The notes beneath the pieces are model-generated. The model had not been told where the DNA came from. It saw only the letters and a list, made by a program, of their open reading frames with translations, and ran no database searches. The position numbers were made by a program, and so were the translations under genes. A DNA stretch of 44,157 nucleotides from Methanothrix harundinacea (lineage in GTDB: Archaea > Halobacteriota > Methanosarcinia > Methanotrichales > Methanotrichaceae), in the NCBI GenBank assembly GCA_002506535.1, contig DAXT01000020.1:1-44157 (forward strand), given 5' to 3'. Shown piece after piece: positions 15,301 through 23,887 of this stretch; positions within the stretch are counted from its first letter, which is position 1, and every line of letters begins with the position of its first letter.

Positions 15301-18300
15301 GTCGACGAGGAGGACGACGGAGGAGTCGGTGACGGGGGTCTGGCACTCGTCACCGCCGCAGCCCCAGACCGCCCGGACGCGGTTGTTGAGGTTCTCGCAG
15401 CCGACCAGGACGGCATCGAGCTCGATGACCCGCTGCTTCTTCGGCGGCATATCCCCGAGGTTCCAGATGACGTTGTTGGAGTCGACGACCGTCGTATTCG
15501 CCGGATCGGCGGAGCCGTCGATCCTGGAGCTGACGTAAGAGAGGTCGGATTCCAGGGTGTCGTTCACCGTCACGTTGTAGGCGGTCCCCGACCCGGTGTT
15601 CGTGACGTAGATCTTCCAGCTGGCGTTCTTATCCAGGGCGAAGATCACCTCCGGATTCTTCTGGATGATGATGTTTCCTTTGAGGATGAGAGATGGAGAG
15701 GCGGAAGCCGAGTCGTTGACGCGGTCGCCGCAGTTGTCGGTGTAGTTGAGGCGGGCTGTCATCTGCCCCTCCGGGCCGCACCTCTTCTCCACGGGGAAGG
15801 TGATAGTCCCGCCGCGACTGATGTTGGCGCCGAGGCTCCAGACCAGGTCATACCCGGAACGGGTCGGCTCGAAGGAGGCGACAGGCACCGAGATGGAAGA
15901 GTTGACGTAGTTGGTGATACCGCTGAAGGTGGGGGGGCCGATGTATCTGTAGTTTTCGTCGTTGTAGACTACGTGCATATCGTGGCCGATCCACTTTGGA
16001 TCCTCATCGGGGCTACCCTTGCTGACGGATATGGTGACGTTGAACTCCTGGCATACGTCGAGCCTCGCCGGGACCCCCAAGATCCCTATGGAGTAGTCGG
16101 CCTGTCTGACGGTGACGGAGGCCGCCTCGTAGAGGCAGCCGTCCCCGGCGCAGCCAGAGCCGTATCCGTCTATGCAGAGACGGGACCAGTCGTACCCCGA
16201 CCAGATCTGGGGCTGGCCCAGGGTGTATGTCACCACCAGTACGGTGCCGCCTCCCAGGGGTTCGCATTCATCATTGAGGAAGCCGAGGTTCTTGGAGCTG
16301 TTTATGGTTATCGGCTCCTCGGTGCTGCAGCTTCCGTTGACGGTGAATGTGGCGTTGCCGGTGTCCCCGCCGTCGGGGAAGACTTGACCGTTTTCTCCCA
16401 GCTCCGTGAAGTTGATCCCGGTCCAGTTGAGGGAGCCGATGGAGTCGGCGAAGGTGTAGGTGTTGGTGTAGGTGACGTTCCTGCAGTTCTCCTGGGGTAC
16501 CGGGGCCGCCGTCTTGCTTGACGACTCAAGGACCGTCTCGTTTATGCAGACGACGACGACCTGCGCCGAGGAGCTTCCAGAGATGTTGCAGCCGCAGCAG
16601 TCCTCTAATTGGGATACCGTGAGGTTGTTCGTCACCGTCCTTCCGCAGTCGCAGGCGGCCGTCTCGGCGTCCGCCAAGAGCCTGATCGTCTTATTCCAGG
16701 AGACGCCGTCCTCCAGGAGCTGGTTCTCCCAGGTTATGGTCTTGTTTATTGAGTCGTTCGCCCCCCCGTTGGAGTCGATGACCAGGAAGTTCGATGGATA
16801 AGAGTCGACGATCGTCCTCGTGGTATTCTCGTCGCAGGAGCCGCGGGTGTAGTTCACCGCCAGGTCGAACTCCACCTCATCTCCCAGATACATCACCTCT
16901 CTGTTGGCGGTCTTGGAGACGGAGAGGCTCGGGATCGTCGCCGGGTCCATCGAATAGGACTTGAGGCTCACCGGCGGATACCACGGATTTCCGCAATCGT
17001 CGTGGTGATGAGGATATATGGTGACGGATCCTTCTTTCCCTTTGGCTCCGCAACCTCCATAGGCCATCCCGAAGTCGAAGGTGAAGTTCCTCCACTCCCC
17101 GGCGGGGACCCTCCCGATGAAGAAGGTCTCGTTTGCCGGATAGAAGGTGGCACCGGAGACGTTGGTGACGTTGTAGTCGGCGGAGATCCCGTCGAACTGT
17201 AGCTCCAGCTCGGTGATCCCGCCCACCCCCTCGTTGGTGACGTTGACGTAAACGGTGATGTTTCCGCAGTAGGGGACGACCATGGGGCTCACGGTGTACT
17301 CGAGGTCTGGATCCCGGGGGAGGAACTTGACGCTTGCCTTGGCGTAGGTCTCCTGGCACGGCGAGGCGCCGCACCCCCAGCTGGCGTTGATCAGGTTGTA
17401 GAGGTCGCTACAGCCGGTGACGTTCACCGATATGTTGACGACCTCCACCCCCCCGGGGGGTATGACGTCGTAGCTCCAGTTCAGCCCGCCACCTGGCGAG
17501 TCGATGGACAGGAGGTTGAGACCCGATGTGAGGGTGTCGTTCATCAGGACGTTGAAGGCAGGGCCGAGGCCCGTATTCTCCACGGTGATCGTCCAGTTGA
17601 CCTCGTCCCCCACCCCCGCCTCGACGACGGTGGGGGTCTTGGCCACCTTTAAAAAGCCCTGCTTCACCAGGATCGACTTGGACGACCGGGAGGTAGACCC
17701 TCCCTGGTAGAAGACCTCGTCCCTGATCCGTCCTCCCGAGGGGGCGGCGCAGCTGGCGGTGAGGTTGAAGTCGATACGGATCCGCTCGCCGGCGGCGAGG
17801 TCGCCGTTCGTCGCCCCCAGGGTCGAGCTCCTCCAGTTCCAGCATTCGGAGCCGTCGGGCATCGAAGCCCAGCTCTTGCCCTCGTGGCTTGATGAGTCCG
17901 GATATGTGACGGAGTCGATCTGGACGTTCGAGCCGTCGAAGAGCCTCACCGTGTCGCCTCCGGTGTTGAGGATCGACTGTCCCGGTATTCTCACCCAGAG
18001 GAAGCCTCCGGGGGCGAGGTTTACGCTGCCGGATACCACGTTCGGTCCGATCTGGACGGTGTGACTGGCGTTGTCCTTGATGTACCACTGGCTGACGTTG
18101 ACGACGCTAGCGCCGGCGTTGTAGAGCTCGAAGCTCTCGTTGCTCGTCTCAACGCCTATCGGGTTAGGAAATATCTCGTTTATGACGACCCCGTTCCCCG
18201 TCGTCATGATATCCGTCAGGTTCCATTCGAGATACCGTCCATCGCCTTTGATCTCGGGATCCTGATAAGAAGAGCAGTTGGGGAAGGTGATGACGGTGGT

Positions 18301-18666
18301 GTTGTAGTCGTAAGAGAAGCCGGGAGGGATGGTGACATTGAGGAAGATATCATTCTCGGAGGTCGTACCGGTGTCGTTTATGTATATTACATAGCCCGTC
18401 GATTCGCAGACGTTGACGGAGGCGGGGGCGATGACGCTCCCGCTGAGGGCGGCGGAGGCGCCGCCGATCGATCCGAAGAAGAGGAGGAGGAGGAGGGTGA
18501 TGAAGAGAAGAGAGGGGATTTTTGCGATCCGTTTTGAGCTTGTGTTTCTAAAAATATTTTCAATAATTCTCAAAAAGTCCGTCCTCGACCTGAGACGAGA
18601 TGGAGATGCGCACTGCGATCTCCTTCCGTCATCAGGACCCGATATTTCCGTTGAAGTTGCTTTCAT
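12394..18666 (-). CDS. Giant secreted DUF11-repeat surface protein, C-terminally cut
   Basis: A 2090-residue exported protein. A signal peptide (about 49-72, IPSLLFITLLLLLFFGSIGGASA) follows a long basic N-terminal stretch; the ATG at 18666 has GGAGG three bases upstream, though a later start cannot be excluded. Residues from about 165 to 290 form a lamin-tail-like domain (VVINEIFPNP, ESFELYNAGA, WYIKDNASH). About ten DUF11/CARDB-like beta-sandwich modules follow, each with a K-T-P type strand, a TxxN/V-T-N turn and an LPxG strand (for example LNITKTPFNQT, YTITVDLPNAT). NxT/S sequons are very common, suggesting heavy N-glycosylation. The last module stops after its second strand (QYEINVTNVAPS) and reads out of frame to a TAG, with no membrane anchor. 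Probably an S-layer-associated or adhesive protein that has lost its C-terminus. Confidence 0.85.
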   Translation of the reverse strand: MKATSTEISGPDDGRRSQCASPSRLRSRTDFLRIIENIFRNTSSKRIAKIPSLLFITLLLLLFFGSIGGASAALSGSVIAPASVNVCESTGYVIYINDTGTTSENDIFLNVTIPPGFSYDYNTTVITFPNCSSYQDPEIKGDGRYLEWNLTDIMTTGNGVVINEIFPNPIGVETSNESFELYNAGASVVNVSQWYIKDNASHTVQIGPNVVSGSVNLAPGGFLWVRIPGQSILNTGGDTVRLFDGSNVQIDSVTYPDSSSHEGKSWASMPDGSECWNWRSSTLGATNGDLAAGERIRIDFNLTASCAAPSGGRIRDEVFYQGGSTSRSSKSILVKQGFLKVAKTPTVVEAGVGDEVNWTITVENTGLGPAFNVLMNDTLTSGLNLLSIDSPGGGLNWSYDVIPPGGVEVVNISVNVTGCSDLYNLINASWGCGASPCQETYAKASVKFLPRDPDLEYTVSPMVVPYCGNITVYVNVTNEGVGGITELELQFDGISADYNVTNVSGATFYPANETFFIGRVPAGEWRNFTFDFGMAYGGCGAKGKEGSVTIYPHHHDDCGNPWYPPVSLKSYSMDPATIPSLSVSKTANREVMYLGDEVEFDLAVNYTRGSCDENTTRTIVDSYPSNFLVIDSNGGANDSINKTITWENQLLEDGVSWNKTIRLLADAETAACDCGRTVTNNLTVSQLEDCCGCNISGSSSAQVVVVCINETVLESSSKTAAPVPQENCRNVTYTNTYTFADSIGSLNWTGINFTELGENGQVFPDGGDTGNATFTVNGSCSTEEPITINSSKNLGFLNDECEPLGGGTVLVVTYTLGQPQIWSGYDWSRLCIDGYGSGCAGDGCLYEAASVTVRQADYSIGILGVPARLDVCQEFNVTISVSKGSPDEDPKWIGHDMHVVYNDENYRYIGPPTFSGITNYVNSSISVPVASFEPTRSGYDLVWSLGANISRGGTITFPVEKRCGPEGQMTARLNYTDNCGDRVNDSASASPSLILKGNIIIQKNPEVIFALDKNASWKIYVTNTGSGTAYNVTVNDTLESDLSYVSSRIDGSADPANTTVVDSNNVIWNLGDMPPKKQRVIELDAVLVGCENLNNRVRAVWGCGGDECQTPVTDSSVVLLVDGELLIARHDADPIDDCGANSTFVIEVKNGAGPTLYNITVNETLPEGLQYVDGSAQVTGASTTSTSLSGRFLEWRFDQPESWPSGKSVIITFNATVTSNPCEFVGGDAVARVNYTTPCGASESGLESAVAVGKTEPHVSITKSPEEMRAEPWTIVEWTIQIESDGADPATNVTLFDILPANTDYDSGTPEPNSTSPLRWDFGTLNVGEKRTVTLKANVTSCVDETENNATVYWGCCPDDMGSESDVAILRTPPVIDLSKEHGYIDTCGGDFTITINNSGSSAYTPEIKEILPAGFVYKTGSAVIRSDNATHNASITNYEPLDYSGVNGTVIWDGTNIDRIYPDETITITFEVESCVDCCNVSVTPNQNLVYFNYTNRCDEPFSKNFSQQIDPKLAVLNITKTPFNQTIGGSAQWTIKVTNSGNGVAYNVTVTDILGDGFVDVAEGDGNKTTNDPTSGYTTIRWTNLTIPVGGTWERQLTASGISSGSLVNNAYVFGTCENGCIYSQDDDAAYTARINITKDPDAVETIGGFVNFTIVVEYWGINEIYNNTRIVDTLPAGLKYHSYECVDCGTANVAGNPLVWDLGNFTGNRLVRINLSTIVENVIENQNRTVLENRVRSLHEDENGTVFDDDDHANVTVVEPDLSIEKTASAPGGIVVAGEEVRYTINVSHTAASASDAFDLVLTDEIPVGLSYVNSSDSGVYTPANRTVTWTFASLALDSWLTVTYNVTVDLNVVGNTTLVNFANVTWTSTAGENPNERTGNGTGPNNYFRNDSAPVTVENATTVIKLPDDLRFRTIGESVNYTITVDLPNATVGDLWVNDTLPEGLIYNSTSLVVKDKFGADLTPTETISDPNDGTSTVFINWSFGNFNNSEDRDIVITFDAIVANVEANQDGRTIGNNSAAYSWLDGSGGRHTGTDESGPVEIEEPDLDITKTFSPAGPFSVGDTIQYEINVTNVAPSRRPPRPGV

Positions 18667-18751
18667 CTTCCTCCCTCCCTCGCCCGACAGCCGCCGATCC
18701 CGATTACCTGGAGATTATACGACAGCAAAGAACCATTACCTCTTCGCTTTG

Positions 18752-18760
18752 CAGATACTT
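18752..18760 (-). promoter_or_regulatory. Possible TATA element of the giant surface gene
   Basis: ATACTTAAG on the plus strand reads CTTAAGTAT on the minus strand, about 90 bases before the ATG at 18666. The whole 18700-18830 stretch is AT-rich, so the exact site is uncertain. Nothing else was recognised in the 18667-18963 gap except the promoter for the gene on the other side. Confidence 0.3.
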
Positions 18761-18934
18761 AAGCATTTCGAAATTTGTTTTTATTTAGATTTACCACAAT
18801 TGATCAAGATTCTGCATATATGATCTCTGATGGAGATATGAGGCGGCGTAAAAGGGCTCCGGGCAAAGGAGATCAGGACGTATCGGAGACGACGTCTTTT
18901 GACCTCGTCCCTACCGTCCAACTCCTCGGAAGGG

Positions 18935-18941
18935 TTATATC
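18935..18941 (+). promoter_or_regulatory. TATA box of the 18964 gene
   Basis: TTATATC is centred 26 bases before the ATG at 18964, which places the transcript start on the start codon. This supports the shorter ORF over the longer open frame beginning at 18775. Confidence 0.55.
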
Positions 18942-18963
18942 GCCTCCCGTCCGAGTCGGCCCC

Positions 18964-19431
18964 ATGACCGAGGTACCCGAGATCCCCGTCGAGCAGATCC
19001 AGCAGAGGGTGGTGGCTATGTGGCTTGGGAGCTTCTACGGAAGCAGCGGCTACGTAGCAAAGAGGCTCGGCAAAAAGGGGCTACGCGAGTTTCAGGATAT
19101 GGGAGCCCACCAGGTCGCCGGGACCTTTAAAAGGCTGGAGCTCTCCGAGCCGAAGGATCTCGCATTTGCCGTCGCCACCAACGACAAAAACCTCTTCGGC
19201 TCCGCCGTATCGGTGGAAGAGGGGGACGGCTGGGCAGAGATCCGGCGGGAGAGGTGCGCCATCAAGGAAGGGGTGAACGCCTTCGCCCGGCTGGGGGCGG
19301 GGCTCGTCGCAAAGCAGCACTGCAAGACCTGCGTCGAGAGCCACTGGCGGAAGGTCTTCGCCGACCTGGGGATGAAGCTGGAGGTGGAGGAGACCGACGA
19401 CGGCTGCGTGATGAAGGTATCCCGGAGCTGA
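18964..19431 (+). CDS. Small cysteine-containing cytoplasmic protein, unknown
   Basis: A 155-residue soluble protein of no family I can name. The N-terminal half is helical (IPVEQIQQRVVAMWLGSFYG, then GLREFQDMGAHQVAGTFKRL). The C-terminal half carries four cysteines at 98, 120, 123 and 148, including a CxxC (CKTCVESHW), which could bind a metal or cofactor; a distant likeness to small hydrocarbon- or heme-binding V4R-type domains crossed my mind but is not supported by a clear motif. The open frame extends upstream to 18775, but the ATG at 18964 fits the TATA box exactly and the upstream part is basic low-complexity sequence. It stands alone, divergent from the giant surface gene. Confidence 0.65.
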   Translation: MTEVPEIPVEQIQQRVVAMWLGSFYGSSGYVAKRLGKKGLREFQDMGAHQVAGTFKRLELSEPKDLAFAVATNDKNLFGSAVSVEEGDGWAEIRRERCAIKEGVNAFARLGAGLVAKQHCKTCVESHWRKVFADLGMKLEVEETDDGCVMKVSRS

Positions 19432-19487
19432 CGATTGAGCCGGATCATCCTGTAATCCTTTGGGCAAATAATTTAAATCATGCCCGG

Positions 19488-19510
19488 CATACTCCCATCT
19501 CGGGAGTGTG
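19488..19510 (+). promoter_or_regulatory. Inverted repeat just upstream of the 19519 gene
   Basis: CATACTCCC (19488-19496) pairs with GGGAGTGTG (19502-19510), nine pairs with one G-U and a five-base loop. The right arm contains the sequence most like a Shine-Dalgarno for the ATG at 19519. The TATA-like AATAATTTAAAT at 19466-19477 would start transcription near 19497, so the element may be a DNA operator rather than an RNA hairpin. Confidence 0.4.
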
Positions 19511-19518
19511 ATCTGGAA

Positions 19519-20004
19519 ATGATTCCAACACGCAATTTGATTCTGATCGTATCGAGCCTCTTCCTGACGGCGTTGCCTGCGGGAGCAGACTACCTGAACC
19601 CCGGCAGCGGTCCCAGCTATTCTGAGTGGCGGTCCTACTTCTCCGACCCGATATTCTTCTCGGGGGGCGCGCCCTCGAAGGTCGACTACAGCCAGTATTA
19701 CCCTTACTTCGGCTCGGGGATATTCAGAGAGCCGACGCCCCTGGGGGTATCGGGGAAGGCCCCCGCCGTCCTGGGGAAGGTGGCGAGGAAGCTCGCCGAG
19801 GAGAGGGCCGAAGCGATCGCGGCAGCGGCGAACCAGTCCTCTGCGACCGCGAGCCCGATGTACCGCAGGATGATAAACCCGGAGGCTCTTCCCTCGATGA
19901 AGAACTGGACCAGGACGATGGATTATGCCAGAGAGAGGTCATCGGTGAGGGTCCTTGAAGGTGGGGAATGGACGGTCCCCCAGGACGTCCAGAAGATGTA
20001 TTGA
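19519..20004 (+). CDS. Small secreted protein, unknown function
   Basis: A 161-residue exported protein. Residues 1-23 form a signal peptide (basic start, LILIVSSLFLTALPAGA, then DYLNPGSG). The mature part begins with a Tyr/Pro/Ser/Gly-rich region with SYSEWRSYFSDPIFFSG and VDYSQYYPYFGSG. It continues with a helix rich in Ala, Glu and Arg (KLAEERAEAIAAAANQSS) and a basic C-terminus. No family is recognised; it resembles small envelope proteins of Methanothrix relatives in style only. The ATG at 19519 is preferred over an in-frame ATG at 19480, because it starts the signal peptide and follows a purine-rich GGGAGTGTGATC. It converges with the acyl-CoA synthetase gene. Confidence 0.6.
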   Translation: MIPTRNLILIVSSLFLTALPAGADYLNPGSGPSYSEWRSYFSDPIFFSGGAPSKVDYSQYYPYFGSGIFREPTPLGVSGKAPAVLGKVARKLAEERAEAIAAAANQSSATASPMYRRMINPEALPSMKNWTRTMDYARERSSVRVLEGGEWTVPQDVQKMY

Positions 20005-20042
20005 CGGTACCCATTGACCGGGACCACCGGCCCGATTGAGAA

Positions 20043-20088
20043 GATAGATCTCGCCCCTGATCTATCGACCTGCGGCATTAGACCGCAG
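20043..20088. terminator. Two hairpins between convergent genes
   Basis: GATAGATC (20043-20050) pairs with GATCTATC (20059-20066), and CTGCGG (20070-20075) pairs with CCGCAG (20083-20088). They lie between the converging genes ending at 20004 and 20191 and may stop transcription from either side, though no long T-run follows. Confidence 0.4.
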
Positions 20089-20190
20089 CCTTTGACCGGA
20101 GGCGAGGCCGCCCCTCGGAGCCGGCCTGGGCTCCAGGACCGGACCGATCCCCCGGAGGGCGGGCGGCTTCCGGGGGGATGAGGTCGGATT

Positions 20191-22266
20191 TTACCTGGAT
20201 GACCGCCGGTGTCTGTACATCACCGAGATGGCGTCGGCGCACTGCTCCGGGGTCTGGTAGACGGGTATCCCGGCGTTCTCCATCTTGATGACGTCGTCCA
20301 TGGCGAACTCCTTTCCGGCGACGCAAACCATTATCGGCTTACCCCCGTAGTCGATCCTCCCCAGGGGCTCGACGTAGCTTCCCAGGATCTCGGCCTGGAG
20401 GATGACGATGAAGCTTCCCACGTCCTCGCTCTCGACGCCGATCTCGATCGTCTTCTTAACCGTCTCGGCGTCCATGCTGAAGGTGTAGTCTACGGGGTTA
20501 AGACCACCGACGTACTCCGGCAGAAGGTCGAGGAGCCTCTCCTTGAGGTGGTCCTCCAGCTCCGCGAGCCTCATCCCCTCGTCGATGACGGCGTCGGCGG
20601 AGATGACCCCAAGAGATCCGGCGTAAGTTATGATGAAGACCCCCTCCTTCTCGGGGAGGGGCTGCTTTGATACCGCCCTCGCCAGGTTGAACATATGCTC
20701 GTAGTCCCTCGCCCTGATCACCCCCGCCTGGGAGAAGACGGCGCTGTAGACGAGGTCGTCGCCGGCCATGGATGCCGTATGCGAAGCGACCGCCCTCTTA
20801 CCCGCCTCGGTCCGGCCAGACTTTAGGGCGATGATCGGCTTCTCCCTCGTGATCCTCTTGGCGGCGTCGATGAACCGTCTTCCTCCCTTCACCGACTCCA
20901 GGTACATGCAGACGACCTCGACGTTCTCGTCTGCGCTCACCGCCTCCAGCATATCCGTCTCGTTGATGTCGAGCTTGTTTCCTATCGTCGCCACGATACC
21001 GAAGTCCATGATGTGGCGCAGCCCCCAGAGCATCCCGGCGGCGCAGACCCCCGCCTGGGATATGAGGCCGATGTTCCCCTTCGAGAGGGCGTCGACGATC
21101 CCGATCGACTGGACCATGCTGCAGTGGGTGTTGATGATCCCCGAGCAGTTGGGGCCGAGGAGCCGCACGCCGTAGGCGTCGGTGATCGCCTTCATCTCCT
21201 CCTCGATCTTCCGACCCTCCTCCCCCATCTCGGCGAAGCCCGCCGACTCGACGATGACGTACTTGACGCCGCAGTCGCAGCACTCCCTCACCACCTCCGG
21301 GGTCATGGAGGCCTGGACGAGGATGACGGCGACGTCTATCGGCATATTGACGGCGCTGATCCGGGGGTATGCCTTCACCCCCAGGATCGACTCGGCTTTG
21401 GGGTTGATGGGGTAGAGCTCCCCCTTGAAGTCGTGGCTTATGAGGTTAGAGAAGACGTTCCAGCCGAGCTTTCCCCTCGTTCCCGAGGCCCCGATGACGG
21501 CGATGCTCTTCGGATAGAACAGCTCCCGCAGGTCCTGGACCTTCGCCGGCCCCCCTTCCGCCGCCTCCGGCAGGTCGCCGAGGATGATCCTTGCGTCCAC
21601 CACCTTGTAGCCGTCGGGGTAGAGGAAGACCGGGTTTAAGTCCATCTCGGATATCTCAGGGTGTTCCACCACCAGGTCGGATATCTGGAGGAGGAGCCGC
21701 TTCAGGGCCGGTATGTCCGCCGACCTGCCCCGGTACCCCTCCAGGAGGGCCCGTCCCTTTATCCCCCGTATCATCTCATCGGCGTCGGCCTGCGTTATGG
21801 GGATCGACCGGAGGGATACGTCCTGGAGGATCTCGACGAAGATACCCCCGAGGCCGAACATCAGTATCGGGCCGAAGGTGGGGTCTCTGGCGACCCCCAC
21901 GATCGCCTCGGTCCCGGGCCTGGCCATCTCCTGGACGGCGACCCCGACGACCTCCTTATCAGCGAACGCCTCCATCATCTTGCGGTACGCCCCCTTCACC
22001 TCCTCGGGCCCCTTGAGGTCGAGGGCGACGCCGCCGGCGTCGGACTTGTGGACAACCTCCGGGGACATCACCTTCAGGACGACGGGGCGGCCGATGGAGG
22101 CCGCCTTATCCACCGCCTCCTCCTCGGACCGGGCGAGGGCCCCTCCCGTCGTCGAGATCCCCAGGCTCTCCAGGACCGCCTTGGACTCGTGCTCCATCAG
22201 GTAAGCTCTATCCTCCATTTTGGCCCGGCCAAAAATCTCCTTTAACAGATCTCTCATCTTCTCCAT
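20191..22266 (-). CDS. ADP-forming acyl-CoA synthetase (fused beta-alpha)
   Basis: Interconverts an acyl-CoA, ADP and phosphate with the free acid, CoA and ATP. The 691-residue chain has the ATP-grasp (beta) part first, residues 18-230, with the phospho-carrier-type His73 in VVHKSDAGG and GLGGIFVEILQDVSLR. The CoA-binding and ligase (alpha) part starts near 245: IAVIGASGTRGKLGWNV, GPNCSGIIN at 371-379, and the phosphohistidine loop SHTASM with His496. Substrate could be acetate, another short acid or an aryl acid; sequence alone does not decide. Methanothrix activates acetate mainly by AMP-forming synthetases, so this enzyme may serve a side pathway. Two starts are possible: ATG 22266, with GGAGG touching it, and ATG 22257, which has better spacing. 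A TATA-like GGTTTAACG lies near 22332-22340. Confidence 0.9.
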   Translation of the reverse strand: MEKMRDLLKEIFGRAKMEDRAYLMEHESKAVLESLGISTTGGALARSEEEAVDKAASIGRPVVLKVMSPEVVHKSDAGGVALDLKGPEEVKGAYRKMMEAFADKEVVGVAVQEMARPGTEAIVGVARDPTFGPILMFGLGGIFVEILQDVSLRSIPITQADADEMIRGIKGRALLEGYRGRSADIPALKRLLLQISDLVVEHPEISEMDLNPVFLYPDGYKVVDARIILGDLPEAAEGGPAKVQDLRELFYPKSIAVIGASGTRGKLGWNVFSNLISHDFKGELYPINPKAESILGVKAYPRISAVNMPIDVAVILVQASMTPEVVRECCDCGVKYVIVESAGFAEMGEEGRKIEEEMKAITDAYGVRLLGPNCSGIINTHCSMVQSIGIVDALSKGNIGLISQAGVCAAGMLWGLRHIMDFGIVATIGNKLDINETDMLEAVSADENVEVVCMYLESVKGGRRFIDAAKRITREKPIIALKSGRTEAGKRAVASHTASMAGDDLVYSAVFSQAGVIRARDYEHMFNLARAVSKQPLPEKEGVFIITYAGSLGVISADAVIDEGMRLAELEDHLKERLLDLLPEYVGGLNPVDYTFSMDAETVKKTIEIGVESEDVGSFIVILQAEILGSYVEPLGRIDYGGKPIMVCVAGKEFAMDDVIKMENAGIPVYQTPEQCADAISVMYRHRRSSR

Positions 22267-22399
22267 CCTCCAGACACCATCTCTTCCGGCCCATCATCCA
22301 CAGCTATCGGGCTCTTCTATCCCGAACCGGCGTTAAACCTTTCCGTCGCCGACTCCTCATTCGCCGCCGAGGGTGGCGGCCTGCCCCAGCCTGCCGCCT

Positions 22400-23506
22400 T
22401 CAGACCTCGATGAGCCGGTATCGAGACGATCCGAGGCCGATCTCCTCGCCATACTTTATCTGCAGACGACCGTCCGCCTCGGGCCAGACGCCCCTGAACT
22501 TATCCTCTCCCCGACCGTGGTGGGACTTCAACGCCGAACCTCTGATCCCCTCCTGGCCGTTGACGAGGTCGAGGCTCGCCGCGTCTATGGCGACGGGATC
22601 TTTTGAGGCGAGGATCCCGACGTCGGGGACGATCGGCCCGTCGCTCGAGGGCGCGCAGTCGCAGTCCGGGGTGACGTCGATGACGAAGTTGAAGAAGCCG
22701 ACCCGTCCCTCTTTCCCCATCACCGCCCCGAAGGCGTACTCAACGATCCTCTCGATGAAGATCGGCATCTTCTCCCAGTCCAGCTCCGTCGCCCCCTCAG
22801 GGCAGGCGGCGAGGCAGGCGCCGCACCCGACGCAGACCTCGGGATCGATCCAGGCCTTCCCCCCCTCCAGGACGGCGGCGGATTCGGGGCAGACGGCAGC
22901 GCACCCTCCGCATCCGGTGCACCTCTCCTCGGCCACCGCCGGTTTGGAGGCGCGGTGCTGGTCTGCCTTCCCCGAGGGCGGTGCGCAGCCCATCCCCAGG
23001 TTCTTGATGGCGCCGCCAAAGCCGGCCATGCTGTGCCCCTTGAAGTGGGAGACGACGATCATCGAGTCGGCGGCCGCCACGCCCCCTGCGATCTTGACAG
23101 TATCGAGGTGCTTTTTTCCGATCTCCGCCTCGACGTAGTCTCCTCCCAATAGGCCGTCGGCTATGATCAGGGGAGCTCCCGCCGCCGAGAGGTCGAAGCC
23201 GTGCTCCATCGCCGTCAGGAGGTGGTTGACGGCGTTATTTCTGCTCCCTCCATAGAGGGTGGCGGTGTCGGTGAGAAAGGGCCTTCCCCCTGACTCCTTC
23301 ACCGCGTCTGCCACCTGGCGGACGAAACCTGGCTTCACGTAGGTCTCGTTTCCCCTCTCGCCGAAGTGGAGCTTTATGGCCGTCAGGTCTCCCTCCTGGA
23401 TCTGGTCATCGAAACCGGCGGCAGAAAATAGCCTCCTGACCCGGACGACCTCGTACTCGTCGGGTTTTTTGGCCATCATGGATGCAAAATATACATCTGA
23501 AACCAT
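22400..23506 (-). CDS. DUF362 protein with two 4Fe-4S clusters
   Basis: A 368-residue cytoplasmic iron-sulfur protein. The DUF362 domain spans most of the chain (VYFASMMA, AIKLHFGERGNETYVKP, DTATLYGGSRNNAVNH, VVSHFKGHSMAGFGGAIKNLGMG, and later VGILASKDPVAIDAASLDLV). Two ferredoxin motifs are inserted near residues 195-245: CTGCGGCAAVCP and CVGCGACLAACP, followed by another CP-type cluster edge and CDCAP. The function of DUF362 proteins is not settled; they are taken as redox or electron-transfer proteins. ATG 23506 is chosen over GTG 23521, because GGAGG at 23518-23514 lies seven bases before it. The 133-base gap to the acyl-CoA synthetase downstream contains that gene's promoter, so the two are likely separate units. 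Confidence 0.85.
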   Translation of the reverse strand: MVSDVYFASMMAKKPDEYEVVRVRRLFSAAGFDDQIQEGDLTAIKLHFGERGNETYVKPGFVRQVADAVKESGGRPFLTDTATLYGGSRNNAVNHLLTAMEHGFDLSAAGAPLIIADGLLGGDYVEAEIGKKHLDTVKIAGGVAAADSMIVVSHFKGHSMAGFGGAIKNLGMGCAPPSGKADQHRASKPAVAEERCTGCGGCAAVCPESAAVLEGGKAWIDPEVCVGCGACLAACPEGATELDWEKMPIFIERIVEYAFGAVMGKEGRVGFFNFVIDVTPDCDCAPSSDGPIVPDVGILASKDPVAIDAASLDLVNGQEGIRGSALKSHHGRGEDKFRGVWPEADGRLQIKYGEEIGLGSSRYRLIEV

Positions 23507-23850
23507 AAATATAACCTCCACATACTCCCGGATGAAGCCCTTCTCTCTTTATTGGCAGTCTTCCACCAGATAAATCCCTTCTGATAGCAAGACGGGGCGG
23601 GATGAAGACGATAGCTTCTGCCTCTTCTTCTCGCCGTTCTTTGAGGTCATCCCGGATTTCCCGGCTCTGAAGAGTCGCCGGATAATTCGATACAAAAGCT
23701 GGCTGAGGCGTCGTCCATCCGGGCCGGCCCCGTCCGGATGATTCTGAGATAAAACTCCACGGTTTACGGCCGCTGCCATGGTCGGGGAGGGGGGATGGAC
23801 CTGACCGGCTGACCCGAAGAGATCAAAAGTTTCATTAACCTTGCGTATTG

Positions 23851-23866
23851 TAATGATTAATCATTA
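23851..23866. promoter_or_regulatory. Perfect 16-bp palindrome (operator candidate)
   Basis: TAATGATTAATCATTA is identical to its reverse complement. It sits 22 bases before the small ORF at 23888, in AT-rich sequence that also contains possible TATA elements. It is a candidate repressor or activator site. The remaining 23522-23850 stretch upstream holds no supportable gene. Confidence 0.5.
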
Positions 23867-23887
23867 TAGTATCATAGGATGGCATAA

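Noticed and set aside
13402..16521. Long plus-strand open frames (439 and 414 codons) inside the giant surface gene
   Set aside because: Antisense shadows of the DUF11 repeats, with Val/Asp/Arg-rich translations typical of reversed GC-rich coding sequence.
23549..23779. 76-codon minus-strand ORF in the gap above the DUF362 gene
   Set aside because: Basic, low-complexity translation, no ribosome site or motif seen, and codon use unlike neighbours.
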